A stretch of 24,841 nucleotides of DNA from a virus. Positions within the stretch are counted from its first letter, which is position 1. Each line of letters opens with the position of its first letter. A program made the translations under genes and the position numbers. The stretch lies in the IMG/VR virus record IMGVR_UViG_3300042150_000006, positions 1 to 24,841 of that record; one strand, given 5' to 3'. Below the pieces are notes generated by a model, which was not told the origin of the DNA, did not search any database, and saw nothing but the letters and a program-made list of their open reading frames with translations. Shown here in pieces: positions 1-7,652 of this stretch.

Positions 1-66
1 GATCAGGTGCGGGAGACGGTGCGGTTCCAGATTTCCGATGCTCTGGCGGGAGTGCTGGCAGAGTAG
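1..66 (+). CDS. C-terminal end of an upstream phage gene (partial)
   Basis: The first 66 bases are an open frame that ends in TAG and encodes 21 residues ending in DALAGVLAE. The start lies outside the window. Its place just before tail-completion genes suggests a neck or head-tail joining protein of the HK97 gp10 type, but the visible piece is too short to assign. The stop is 18 bases before the next gene, consistent with one transcript. Confidence 0.55.
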   Translation, partial: DQVRETVRFQISDALAGVLAE

Positions 67-84
67 AATGGCTCCGAGGCGTTC

Positions 85-306
85 ATGCGACACAGCGCGT
101 ACGACATCGCCGTCCCGGTCGGGCAGGATGACCAGTACCGTTTCAGCATGGACCCGACCAAGGTGATCGCCGCGCTTCAAGAGGTCATCGATGGCATCAA
201 ATCGGGCCGGCTATTACCGCAGCGCGCCTCCTTTGAAACCGAGGCCCGCCGCGACGATTACGTCATGAGCTATGTGCACATGGTTTTCCACGAGAAACAG
301 CTATGA
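85..306 (+). CDS. hypothetical small phage protein (73 aa)
   Basis: A 73-residue soluble protein with no recognised family, signal or membrane segment. It is rich in charged residues, with a helix-like middle (VIAALQEVIDGIKSGRL). The start is ATG at 85. The stop TGA overlaps the ATG of the next gene (ATGA at 303-306), which implies translational coupling and supports it as a real gene. Its position between a neck-like fragment and a tail terminator-like gene makes a head-tail connection role possible, but this is context only. Confidence 0.6.
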   Translation: MRHSAYDIAVPVGQDDQYRFSMDPTKVIAALQEVIDGIKSGRLLPQRASFETEARRDDYVMSYVHMVFHEKQL

Positions 307-815
307 TGACCGCCACCGAGACGATCTTCCAAAATCTGTATAGTTTGCTCTCGCAGACCCAGCTACTGGTGGCCGGTGCACCCTCGGGCGGCCCGGTGTT
401 TCAGAACCCGACGGCTACCGGCCGGCGCATGCCCCAGCGCGACGCCATCACGCCGGCCATCCTGCCTGGGCTCTGGATTGTGGAAGGCGACCAGGATGTG
501 ATCGAGAACGCGCTCCCGCTTCCGAAATATGAGCTCCACTGCTGGGCGGCCGTGCTTTGCGAAATCACCGGCGGCGAGACCGCGATCGCGTCGACCCAGG
601 TAAACGGCTTGCGCGACGCTGTGCTCTACCAGATGCAGCAGCAGACCCTGAAGGCCGACGGCACGACGGTGATCCCGCTCCTGGGCGGCGAGAAACAGAC
701 GCTCGGCGGCGTTGTGTATCATGCAAGAGTGAAGGGCCGGATCCTCTTAAACGAGGGCCTGCAGAACAACCGGAGCGGCCTGATCTTTCCGGTCTCAATT
801 TTGAGCGGGCAGTAA
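303..815 (+). CDS. putative tail terminator / tail completion protein
   Basis: A 170-residue protein. The N-terminal segment (TIFQNLYSLLSQT) followed by a mixed alpha/beta body, and the position two genes before the major tail protein, are what is expected of the siphophage tail terminator, the lambda gpU class that caps the tail tube and joins it to the head. Length also fits (lambda gpU is about 130 aa, relatives up to about 170). No diagnostic motif is visible, so the call rests on synteny and overall look. The ATG overlaps the stop of the preceding gene by 4 bases. An unspecified minor tail protein is the main alternative. Confidence 0.5.
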   Translation: MMTATETIFQNLYSLLSQTQLLVAGAPSGGPVFQNPTATGRRMPQRDAITPAILPGLWIVEGDQDVIENALPLPKYELHCWAAVLCEITGGETAIASTQVNGLRDAVLYQMQQQTLKADGTTVIPLLGGEKQTLGGVVYHARVKGRILLNEGLQNNRSGLIFPVSILSGQ

Positions 816-831
816 TTTCAGCGGGGTGGAA

Positions 832-1047
832 ATGCTCATACCGGCGGCGATGTTTATCGAGACAGCCCTCGACCAGGTGAAAACCCTCGCCGACGGGGAT
901 CGCGCCGACCAGCTGAAAGAACTTCACACGGCTATTGGCGCGCAGGCAACGGAAGAGGTCTCGGCGGGCTATCTGTTAGGCCTTCAGACCGCCCGGGTCG
1001 TGCTCTCCGGGATGCCGGCGGCGATTCAGAACAAGGTGTCGATTTAG
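832..1047 (+). CDS. hypothetical small protein between terminator and tail tube genes
   Basis: A 71-residue mainly helical protein (ALDQVKTLADGDRADQLKEL region) with no recognised domain. ATG at 832 follows a GGGGTGG stretch closely; an in-frame GTG at 826 would add two residues, and neither start has an ideal ribosome binding site. It sits 16 bases after the tail terminator-like gene and 66 bases before the major tail gene, inside the structural operon. The function is unknown. Confidence 0.55.
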   Translation: MLIPAAMFIETALDQVKTLADGDRADQLKELHTAIGAQATEEVSAGYLLGLQTARVVLSGMPAAIQNKVSI

Positions 1048-1113
1048 GCACGAAGTAGAATGGACACAACCGCGCCTCCCAGCGCCACATTTAGCCGGCC
1101 AAGGAGTTAGATC

Positions 1114-1896
1114 ATGCAGCTTCCTGGTTTGATGTTTGGCACCGGCGTCGCTCTCGCAGCCCCGCAGCCCAGTTCCGGCAATCCGGCCCCGAATCCGACG
1201 CCGGTGGCGCTCGGCGTCCTTCAGAACATCAAGCTCACCCTGGGCGCCGACATCAAGTCGCTCTACGGCATCGATCAGTGGGCCGTCGACACCGCCATCG
1301 GGAAGCGCTCGATCAAGGGCTCGTTTGAGTTCGCGCAGATCTCGAACCTGCTGATGAGCCAGCTCTTCTTTGGCGACGCCGCCGCCGCCGGAACGGTCGA
1401 CACGACGACCTACCCTGGTGAGTCGCACACGCTGCCTGCCAGCCCCACGGCGCAGACCGTCACGGTGACCAACGAGGCTCTGACGCCCCTGGTCGACTAC
1501 GGGGTGACCGTGGCAGCGACCGGTGTCGCCTTGACGGCCGTTACGGGCACGCCCGGCGCGGGCCAGTACAAGGTGAATCTCGCGACCGGCGTCTACACCT
1601 TCGATCCGGCCTTCAGCCTGGCTGGCGACGCGGTTCTGATCAACTACAGCTGGACGCCGGCGAGCGGTGGCTCGACGCTGACCGCGCAGACCCACCCCAT
1701 GGGCTGGGGTCCGCTCATCGCGCTCAATCTCGTGTTCCCGTATGAAGGCGGCGGCCTGGGCTTTTATCTCCCCAATGTGCGCCTGGGCAAGATCGACATC
1801 GCCACCAAGCTCGAGGACTACACGATGTACACGACCGACTACGAGGGCTTCGCGGGGCCGAACGGCGTTCCGTTCATCAGCTACCAGGCCTTCTAA
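1114..1896 (+). CDS. major tail (tube) protein
   Basis: A 260-residue protein forming the stacked rings of the tail tube. The N-terminal half (around residues 30-80: LGVLQNIKLTLGADIKSLYG and the following KRSIKGSFEFAQI) has the look of siphophage tube proteins, in which a beta-rich core compares a measured rank of strands with a phrase like KGKFEFA. The middle (about 105-200) is Thr/Val/Gly-rich and looks like an inserted beta domain with repeated Val-Thr strands. A strong ribosome binding site (AAGGAG at 1101-1106) precedes the ATG. It is followed by a terminator-like hairpin and then by the chaperone genes, the usual order for a highly expressed tail tube gene. Confidence 0.8.
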   Translation: MQLPGLMFGTGVALAAPQPSSGNPAPNPTPVALGVLQNIKLTLGADIKSLYGIDQWAVDTAIGKRSIKGSFEFAQISNLLMSQLFFGDAAAAGTVDTTTYPGESHTLPASPTAQTVTVTNEALTPLVDYGVTVAATGVALTAVTGTPGAGQYKVNLATGVYTFDPAFSLAGDAVLINYSWTPASGGSTLTAQTHPMGWGPLIALNLVFPYEGGGLGFYLPNVRLGKIDIATKLEDYTMYTTDYEGFAGPNGVPFISYQAF

Positions 1897-1911
1897 GTTA
1901 AACCAAAGAGA

Positions 1912-1951
1912 GCCCCGTCGCGCACCGTCGAGAGATGGAGCGAGGCGGGGC
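1912..1951 (+). promoter_or_regulatory. alternative hairpin upstream of the terminator-like stem
   Basis: GCCCCGTCGC at 1912-1921 can pair with GCGAGGCGGGGC at 1940-1951 (ten base pairs with a 2-base bulge). The right arm contains the CGGGG that also forms the left arm of the terminator-like stem at 1946-1977, so the two hairpins exclude each other. This is an attenuator-like geometry seen directly in the sequence; whether it regulates anything is inference. Confidence 0.35.
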
Positions 1952-1983
1952 GAAGCCATTTGAAAGCCCGCACCCCGTTTTTT
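1946..1983 (+). terminator. putative intrinsic terminator after the major tail gene
   Basis: CGGGG at 1946-1950 pairs with CCCCG at 1973-1977, with further imperfect pairing inside, and is followed at once by six T residues (1978-1983). It lies in the gap between the major tail gene and the tail chaperone. A partial terminator here would give the tube gene more transcript than the downstream genes. The stem is short, so read-through is likely. Confidence 0.4.
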
Positions 1984-2001
1984 GAATTGAAAGGAGACCC
2001 G

Positions 2002-2313
2002 ATGCAGAAGCCGGTTCTCATCGAAGGTCAGGAAGTCATTCTCGCCACCATCACGGTCGGCGATCTCGAAACCATCGATCTTACGGGCAAGTCGGGCCGG
2101 AAGTTCAACATCGCCATGATTGCCGCATCGATCCTTGCGGCCGGCGACGCGGAGCGCGGCACCGAGGCCTGGGTTCGCTCCGTGCATGCCTTCGACCCCG
2201 AGGGCGGCGAGGCTCCGTTTCAACTCCTGCTCAATGCGGCCAACGAGGTGAACGGGTTCAAGCGGATGTCGGAAAAAAACGCACCGGCGCCGGCGGCACC
2301 GGCAGCCGAGTAG
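2002..2313 (+). CDS. tail assembly chaperone, short form (gpG-like)
   Basis: A 103-residue protein made without frameshifting. The start is ATG at 2002 because AAGGAG lies 5 bases upstream (1991-1996); an in-frame start at 1960 has no such site. In siphophages the short chaperone and its frameshifted extension coat the tape measure protein during tail assembly and are not in the virion. It begins with a compact beta/alpha segment (about 1-60: EVILATITVGDLETIDLTGK) and ends with an Ala/Pro-rich tail after the slippery site. Position directly before the tape measure gene and the frameshift signal support the assignment. Confidence 0.8.
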   Translation: MQKPVLIEGQEVILATITVGDLETIDLTGKSGRKFNIAMIAASILAAGDAERGTEAWVRSVHAFDPEGGEAPFQLLLNAANEVNGFKRMSEKNAPAPAAPAAE

Positions 2314-2663
2314 ACCTCGAGTACATCTTTGGGTCGCTGGCGCGTTGGCACGGGATCCCGCCGGACCGCGCGCGCTTGCTCCTGCTCACCGATTTCTGGA
2401 TGCTTGACGCCTTCATGGCCGAGCACCCGCCAGCCGACATTCTGGTCGGTGCCTACCTCCACTACAAGGCTCCTGGCCGCGACGGCAAGCGGGGAAGGCC
2501 ATCGATGCGCGAGGCTGCTAGGATGAATTCCGAGGCGCTTAGCAAGATGCCGCCGCGCAGAAACGTCAGAAAGCTGGCCGACATGCCGGCGTTCCTGCGC
2601 ACGCCAGATCAGCTGAAAATGATTGCGGACATGGAGCGGGAATGGCGGACGAACTCCGAGTAA
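2002..2663 (+). CDS. tail assembly chaperone, -1 frameshifted long form (gpGT-like)
   Basis: Slippage by -1 at A AAA AAC (2274-2280) moves the ribosome from the short chaperone frame into a frame that stays open from 2280 to the stop at 2661-2663. It adds about 127 residues for a product of about 220. The extension (DLEYIFGSLARWHGIPP, then LLLLTDFWMLDAFMAEH and a basic C-terminal part) would correspond to the T domain that binds the tape measure protein. The downstream frame has only a TTG at 2376 as possible independent start and no good ribosome binding site, which favours the fusion. The extension overlaps the tape measure start by 22 bases. Confidence 0.75.
2274..2303 (+). promoter_or_regulatory. 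-1 programmed ribosomal frameshift site with downstream hairpin
   Basis: The heptamer A AAA AAC (2274-2280) is in the correct phase of the chaperone frame (GAA AAA AAC) and fits the X XXY YYZ rule. Eight bases downstream GCCGG (2289-2293) and CCGGC (2299-2303) form a GC-only stem with a 5-base loop, at the right distance to pause a ribosome. The zero frame ends at 2313 while the -1 frame stays open to 2663. Confidence 0.85.
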
Positions 2664-5086
2664 TTATCACAGCCGACGCGAGCGGGGTCGGGCCCGCGGT
2701 CGCCCAGGCTACGGCAGCCGTCGAATCGTCTGCCGACCAGATCGCCGCAGCGCAGGCCAAGGCCACCGCCGCCACGAAGGCGCTTACGGAAGCGCAGGTT
2801 CAGTTGGGAGCCGCCGCTGAGGGTGGCAACGCCCAGGCCGCGGCGATCATCCAGCAATACGCGCAAGCGAGTACGATGGCCACCGCCGCGGTCCAGCAGC
2901 TCACCGCCAGCGAGGAAGCAAACACCGCCGCAACTCTTTCGAACGCTGCCGCCCAGCGCGTCGACACCGTGGCAACCTACAGCCACTCCGAGGCGATGGA
3001 GGCGGCGAAGGTGAGCATGGGGGCTATGACCGGCTCGGCTTACATGATGGAGACGGGCCTGGCAAAAGTTGCCGCGGGATCCTCCGTGGTTGGCCCGATG
3101 CTGGCCGCCATGGTCCCGGTGGCAATCTTCGCCGCGGGCGTGTTCCTGCTTTACGACCTTGGCGAGGCGCTTTACAAGGCCTTCGACATGGGCGGCGAGG
3201 GCGCGCGCGAGTTCGAGCAGAAGCTCTCCTCGCTCGACGGATCCTATCGCACCCTGATTGACGAAACCTCGCTCGAGGCCGACAAGATCGAGGCGGCCAA
3301 CGCGAAGCTCGAGCACAAGCCCAACCCCAACGCCATCAAAGAGGCGATCGACGACGCTCTGGTCGAAGCCGACAAAATGAACGCCAAGCTACAGGGGCTG
3401 ATCGACAAGGAGGAGTCGCTTCTGAAGATGCAGTCGCTGGCCGGCTCAACGCTGCAGCGTATGACGAGTACCACCGGGACGCGCCAGGAACAAGTCGACC
3501 TCGAGCAGCACGCGCTTTGGATGGAGAAGGCGGTCGCGCTCGAGGGTCAGCTCGCCGAGGCGAAAAGTTTCACGGCCGTGGAAGAGAAGAAGCTCCTGGA
3601 TCTGCACGCCCAGCAGACCATGAGCGTCGATCCGACCCCCCTTAACAACGAAGTCACCGCGACCGAACTCCTGATCGCGGACACGAAGAAGGAAACCGCG
3701 GCCATCGAGGAGCAGATGCGCCTGCGCGATGCCCAGCAGGAGCACGAAAAACTGACCGGCGCCGGAAAGACTGGTGGTGGCAGGGCTGCCTCCGACAATC
3801 TTCCCGAGCAGATCGCCCGCGCTCAGATCGAGGCCGCGCATGCCGACGATGCCCAGCTTGGCGTCGAGCAGCAGATCATCGCGGCGATGGACAAACAAAT
3901 CGAGCTCAATAACCTCAAGGCCACGACCTCAAAGGAAGGCACGGCGGCCGAACGGGAGACCCTTCGTGTGCTGGAGAACCAGGTGGCCCTTTCGCAGGCC
4001 AAGGAAAAGATCGCCGCGCTCGGCAAGGAGCAGATGAATGCCACTTTTGAAGCCCAGCAGAAGGAGGACGAGGCCGCCCGCCGGCGCGCCGAAGAGCAGA
4101 CCCGGGTCGAAGTCGAAAACGCCAACCGCACCCGGGAAGAGCAGATCAACGCAGCCCGTGAGACCGCGGCGGCTTTGATTGAGGCGGCCGACCAGGAATT
4201 CGAACGCACCCAGGTCGAGATCCGCGGCCAGGAAGAGCTCGGCATTATTTCGCACCGGGTGGCCGAGCAGCGGTTGCTCGACGCGCTGAAGCTCCGCGAG
4301 GCCACGACCCAGGGCGCGCTCAAGACCGAGCAGGGGCTTTTTAACCCGATCGCTGGTGAAAAGGAAGCCATCGAGTACAAAAAACTCGAAGATCAGATGA
4401 CGAAGGAGGCGCAGCGCGCCGCGCTCGAACGGGAACGTATCGTTCAGCAGGAAGCGACCAAAATGGAGCAGGCCTACAAAAAGGCCGCGAACGAGTTCAA
4501 TGCCGACTTCACCCGGGCCTTCAATGAGTGGGCGACCAAGTCGCAGACGGCAGGCCAGGCGTTCGGTCATATGCTCGGCGACATGGAACTGCAGGTTGTG
4601 GATTTCGTGGCGAGGTGGATTCTCCAGAAGGCAGAAATGTGGGCGATGGATAAGCTCCTGCAGGTCTCGGGGATGGCCACCCAGGTTGCAGTCCAGAAGA
4701 CCGCAAACGTCGCAATGGTCTCGAGCGACGCCGGTGTTGCCGCGGCGGGAGCGATGGCGTACTACTCCGCGATCAATCCGCCCGAGGCCCCGGCGATGGC
4801 TGCGCTGCAGTTCGCCGAGACCATGGCTTACGCCGTCATGGACACCGGCGGCATGATGCCGCACATGGGCTTCGCTTTTAACACCTCGGGGAGCGCCGAG
4901 CGGGTGCTCTCGCCATCGCAAACCTCGAACTTCGAAAGTCTGGTCAACAACGGGGGCAGCCGAGTCGCGCATCTCCACCAGACCAACAACTACGGGGGTG
5001 CGCCCACCAAGGAGATGCACGAGGCACAGACCGCGCATACCATCAACCGGCTCAAGTCCATGCTTCGCCCGGAGGCCTTCGCATGA
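2642..5086 (+). CDS. tail tape measure protein
   Basis: An 814-residue protein that sets tail length and is fed into the host during DNA entry. It is dominated by long Ala/Glu/Lys/Gln-rich helices (about 10-110 and 270-650) with coiled-coil character. One strongly hydrophobic segment lies at about 147-172 (VVGPMLAAMVPVAIFAAGVF) and an Ala/Met-rich weakly hydrophobic C-terminal region at about 670-760. Near the C-terminus SAERVLSPSQTSNF resembles the GPEVLSPSQ-type end of lambda gpH-like proteins. At about 0.15 nm per residue the tail would be roughly 120 nm long. The ATG at 2642 follows GGAGCGGG and lies within the end of the chaperone extension; its stop overlaps the next gene as ATGA. Confidence 0.9.
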   Translation: MADELRVIITADASGVGPAVAQATAAVESSADQIAAAQAKATAATKALTEAQVQLGAAAEGGNAQAAAIIQQYAQASTMATAAVQQLTASEEANTAATLSNAAAQRVDTVATYSHSEAMEAAKVSMGAMTGSAYMMETGLAKVAAGSSVVGPMLAAMVPVAIFAAGVFLLYDLGEALYKAFDMGGEGAREFEQKLSSLDGSYRTLIDETSLEADKIEAANAKLEHKPNPNAIKEAIDDALVEADKMNAKLQGLIDKEESLLKMQSLAGSTLQRMTSTTGTRQEQVDLEQHALWMEKAVALEGQLAEAKSFTAVEEKKLLDLHAQQTMSVDPTPLNNEVTATELLIADTKKETAAIEEQMRLRDAQQEHEKLTGAGKTGGGRAASDNLPEQIARAQIEAAHADDAQLGVEQQIIAAMDKQIELNNLKATTSKEGTAAERETLRVLENQVALSQAKEKIAALGKEQMNATFEAQQKEDEAARRRAEEQTRVEVENANRTREEQINAARETAAALIEAADQEFERTQVEIRGQEELGIISHRVAEQRLLDALKLREATTQGALKTEQGLFNPIAGEKEAIEYKKLEDQMTKEAQRAALERERIVQQEATKMEQAYKKAANEFNADFTRAFNEWATKSQTAGQAFGHMLGDMELQVVDFVARWILQKAEMWAMDKLLQVSGMATQVAVQKTANVAMVSSDAGVAAAGAMAYYSAINPPEAPAMAALQFAETMAYAVMDTGGMMPHMGFAFNTSGSAERVLSPSQTSNFESLVNNGGSRVAHLHQTNNYGGAPTKEMHEAQTAHTINRLKSMLRPEAFA

Positions 5087-6237
5087 GCCTGCCTGTATTT
5101 CCGAGCCTGCCTGGCCTCACGTATACCTCATTGAAGGCGCCGGGCTTCAAAACGCTCAACGAAGAGGGGTCGAACGGCTACGAAGTCCGCCTGCCGCAGT
5201 ATGTGAATCCAATCTGGACCTGGACGCTCATTTTCGATTTCCTGCACGACTTCTTTTGGGGCAGCTTCACGACGGTGAGCGAGCTCCGGACGCTCATGGG
5301 CTTTTTCAACGATCAGTACGGCTCGGCCGCGCCGTTCCTTTACACGGATCCGGACGACAATTATGTCGGGCCGGCTTTGGTCTCTGGCTCGCCGAACGCG
5401 CCTCTCGCAGAGCTTGCCCTGGTTTCGGATGGGGCTGGCGCCTACTACTCGCCGGTGCAGCGCACGCTCGACGGCGCGAGCTATGAGGACATCACGGACC
5501 TCAACGGCGCCATATCGGTGTATCTTGATGGGACGCTGGCCACTGCCGGCAGCGGCGCCAATGAGTACACCCTCGATGGTCCTGGCCTTGCCATCCCTGG
5601 TTACTCCTGGCTGGGCATGGTGCTCAAGTGGGGGCCTGGTGCCCCCGCCTGGGCAGCCATGCATGTCTATGCGCTGAATACTGAGATCCTCGACCCCGCC
5701 GGTCACATCCAGAAGGCAACGGCGCGGGCCTGGTCTGCCCTTGCCGTGGTTGCCCTCGGCTACGAGATCGTCGATCCGGCCGGGCATATCCAGAAGATCA
5801 CGACCGCTGGCACGCTGGGCGCTACCATTCCCACCTTCAACGATTCCGGGGGGACCACGAACGACGGCACGGGCGGCACAATGGCGGTCTGGACTGACCA
5901 GGGCAGCGCTGGGGGCAGCGCCGGAACCTCGGGGGCCTCAGCCCCTGCATTCAATGACGCCGGCGGCGCCACGCCCGACGGCGCGGGAACGCTGATCTGG
6001 GAAGACCAGGGCTACTACGCCGGCCCCGCGGCGCCGGTTACCGCGCAGTTTCACTTCTATTTTCGGGTGCGCTTCGACGCCGACTCACAGGACTTCGAGA
6101 AGTTTGCTGGCATCGGCTCCTCGGCCGGCCAGCCACCAGCCGGGCAGGGCGGCGGCTATTGGACCGTCGGCGGCTCAGAATCGCAGAACGGATCCGGGAC
6201 GCTGGTGCTCCGGACTGCAAGGCCGGTGCCCTCATGA
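5083..6237 (+). CDS. DUF2460-like distal tail protein with inserted repeat region
   Basis: A 384-residue protein placed directly after the tape measure gene, where the distal tail (Dit-type) protein is expected. Residues about 1-95 (start SLPVFPSLPGLTYTSLK, then ELRTLMGFFNDQYGSAAPFL and YTDPDDN) match the DUF2460 style, which also supplies gp12 of gene transfer agents. The last part (FHFYFRVRFDADSQDFEKFA, near 325-345) is the usual C-terminal strand. Between them, at about 190-310, lies extra material with repeated motifs (DPAGHIQK twice, FNDSGGTTNDGT then FNDAGGATPDGA, WTDQG then WEDQG), apparently decayed copies of a surface repeat. The ATG overlaps the tape measure stop (ATGA). Confidence 0.7.
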   Translation: MSLPVFPSLPGLTYTSLKAPGFKTLNEEGSNGYEVRLPQYVNPIWTWTLIFDFLHDFFWGSFTTVSELRTLMGFFNDQYGSAAPFLYTDPDDNYVGPALVSGSPNAPLAELALVSDGAGAYYSPVQRTLDGASYEDITDLNGAISVYLDGTLATAGSGANEYTLDGPGLAIPGYSWLGMVLKWGPGAPAWAAMHVYALNTEILDPAGHIQKATARAWSALAVVALGYEIVDPAGHIQKITTAGTLGATIPTFNDSGGTTNDGTGGTMAVWTDQGSAGGSAGTSGASAPAFNDAGGATPDGAGTLIWEDQGYYAGPAAPVTAQFHFYFRVRFDADSQDFEKFAGIGSSAGQPPAGQGGGYWTVGGSESQNGSGTLVLRTARPVPS

Positions 6238-7169
6238 GGCGGACGATCGGCGGCGATGGTTCGGACACGACGGTCGCCACCCAGGCCTACCTGAATTCGA
6301 CCGACGATCCGATCATCCGCGATCTTATCCTCATCGGGCCGCCCGAGAGCCCCAACGCGCTCTATCTCACCAACCACGAGGCTCCGGTGCTCTACAAGCC
6401 CTATGGGCTCTTCAATCCGGCTGTGGTATCGCGCGCCGGCGTTGAGGCGAAGGTGGGGCTTGACGCCCAGGCCCTGGCCATCACCTGGTCGCCTGGGGCC
6501 AGCGCGCAGGCTTCCAAAACGGCGAGCACCGCGACGGCATCTCCCTACCAGCTGGCCGCCCAGCATTTTTATGACAACTGGCCGGCGCTGATCCTTCGGT
6601 GCTTCATGCCCACGCCCGGCGACGCCGACACTCTGGGCTGCGCAGAGTGGTACGGCGGCCGGGTCCAGAATTGCAAAATCGCGCGCAACAAGTTGATCTT
6701 CAATACCAAGAGCTATTTGGACGTGCTCAAGCAAAAGGTGCCCTCGACCGTGGTAGAGGTGACCAACACGCTCGCGTCGACGGCTGCGGTGACCTTGCCA
6801 CCGGGCGACCCGTCTATTCCGGTTTTCAGCTGCATCCGGCCGTCGACCGAGACCTACATCGTGGCGGACTGTACGTCGCCATCGGCTGGAAGGATCTACT
6901 CGGGCGACCTTTTCTCTGGCGGCTACATGGTTTTCCTTTCCGGTCCGGGAGCAACGCTTGCCGGCGCCTGGTCCGCTATCGGCCAGAACGGCGAGTGGAC
7001 CGACGGCGACGGCAACCACCATTCCGAGTTCGTGATCTACTCGCCTTTGCCCTGGCCGCCCACGCCCGGTGTCGATACGTTCTATGTTTCGACGACGGCG
7101 CCGATCAACCTGGGCGACGAGGGATACTCCGGGTTCCCGTTCGTTCCAAATCCAACGCAGGCGGTCTGA
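6234..7169 (+). CDS. DUF2163-like tail tip protein
   Basis: A 311-residue protein starting at ATG 6234, which overlaps the preceding stop as ATGA. It occupies the slot between a DUF2460-like gene and an NlpC/P60 gene, the place of gp13 (DUF2163) in gene transfer agents and related siphophages, where it forms part of the hub of the baseplate. The segment GRVQNCKIARNKLIFNTKSY (about 143-162) resembles the GxVxxxxxxxGxL strand pattern of that family. The Cys-rich processing region of classical DUF2163 is not obvious, so this may be a diverged relative. The family call rests mainly on gene order. Confidence 0.55.
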   Translation: MRRTIGGDGSDTTVATQAYLNSTDDPIIRDLILIGPPESPNALYLTNHEAPVLYKPYGLFNPAVVSRAGVEAKVGLDAQALAITWSPGASAQASKTASTATASPYQLAAQHFYDNWPALILRCFMPTPGDADTLGCAEWYGGRVQNCKIARNKLIFNTKSYLDVLKQKVPSTVVEVTNTLASTAAVTLPPGDPSIPVFSCIRPSTETYIVADCTSPSAGRIYSGDLFSGGYMVFLSGPGATLAGAWSAIGQNGEWTDGDGNHHSEFVIYSPLPWPPTPGVDTFYVSTTAPINLGDEGYSGFPFVPNPTQAV

Positions 7170-7172
7170 GCC

Positions 7173-7652
7173 ATGAAAACGCGGGCCGAGGCAGTCGAAA
7201 TCGCGCGTTCGTTCATCGGGACGCCTTATGTCCTTGGGGGCCGGATGAAGGGCGCCGGCGTCGATTGCGCCACTTTGCTCGGCTGCTACCTGATTGAGAT
7301 CGGCACCGCACAGCCGGATCTTTGGGATGGACTCGAGGATCCCTATCGGCACGACTGGTTTTTGCACGGCTCGCACGAGCGCTACCTCCGCGGCCTGGTG
7401 CGCTTTGGCGTCGACGGCGCTCGCTCCCTTTGCCTTTGCCGGGCGGACTCGAAAGCTGAGCCGGGCGACCTGGTGCTCTTCCGGGTGATACAGAGCAAAG
7501 TCTTCAACCATGGCGCGATTGTGACCTCCTGGCCCCGCGGCGTGCATGCCGGCGTCGACGGCGTGCATGAAATCACCCTCACGACGCATAGGCTCACGGC
7601 GTTTCGGCCCATGGAGATCTTTGACCCCTTCGCTAAGATGGAGCCCGCATGA
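7173..7652 (+). CDS. NlpC/P60-family tail-associated peptidase
   Basis: A 159-residue protein with the papain-like NlpC/P60 layout: AFIGTPY-like start (SFIGTPYVLGG, 13-23), catalytic Cys32 in GAGVDCATLLG, the PGDLVLF strand (97-103) and catalytic His113 in FNHGAIV. A third polar residue probably comes from the following HE segment. Members cleave peptidoglycan stem peptides and in phages sit at the tail tip, where they help the tail cross the cell wall. Three bases separate it from the previous stop, and its stop overlaps the hub gene as ATGA. The same position is held by gp14 in gene transfer agents. Confidence 0.85.
   Translation: MKTRAEAVEIARSFIGTPYVLGGRMKGAGVDCATLLGCYLIEIGTAQPDLWDGLEDPYRHDWFLHGSHERYLRGLVRFGVDGARSLCLCRADSKAEPGDLVLFRVIQSKVFNHGAIVTSWPRGVHAGVDGVHEITLTTHRLTAFRPMEIFDPFAKMEPA

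Noticed and set aside
976-2223. 415-codon open frame on the minus strand over the tail tube and chaperone genes
   Set aside because: Arg/Gly-rich low-complexity product, opposite to three well-supported tail genes; typical antisense opening in GC-rich DNA.
2376-2663. Independent gene starting at TTG 2376
   Set aside because: No ribosome binding site, while the frame is open back to a perfectly placed slippery site; better explained as the frameshifted chaperone extension.
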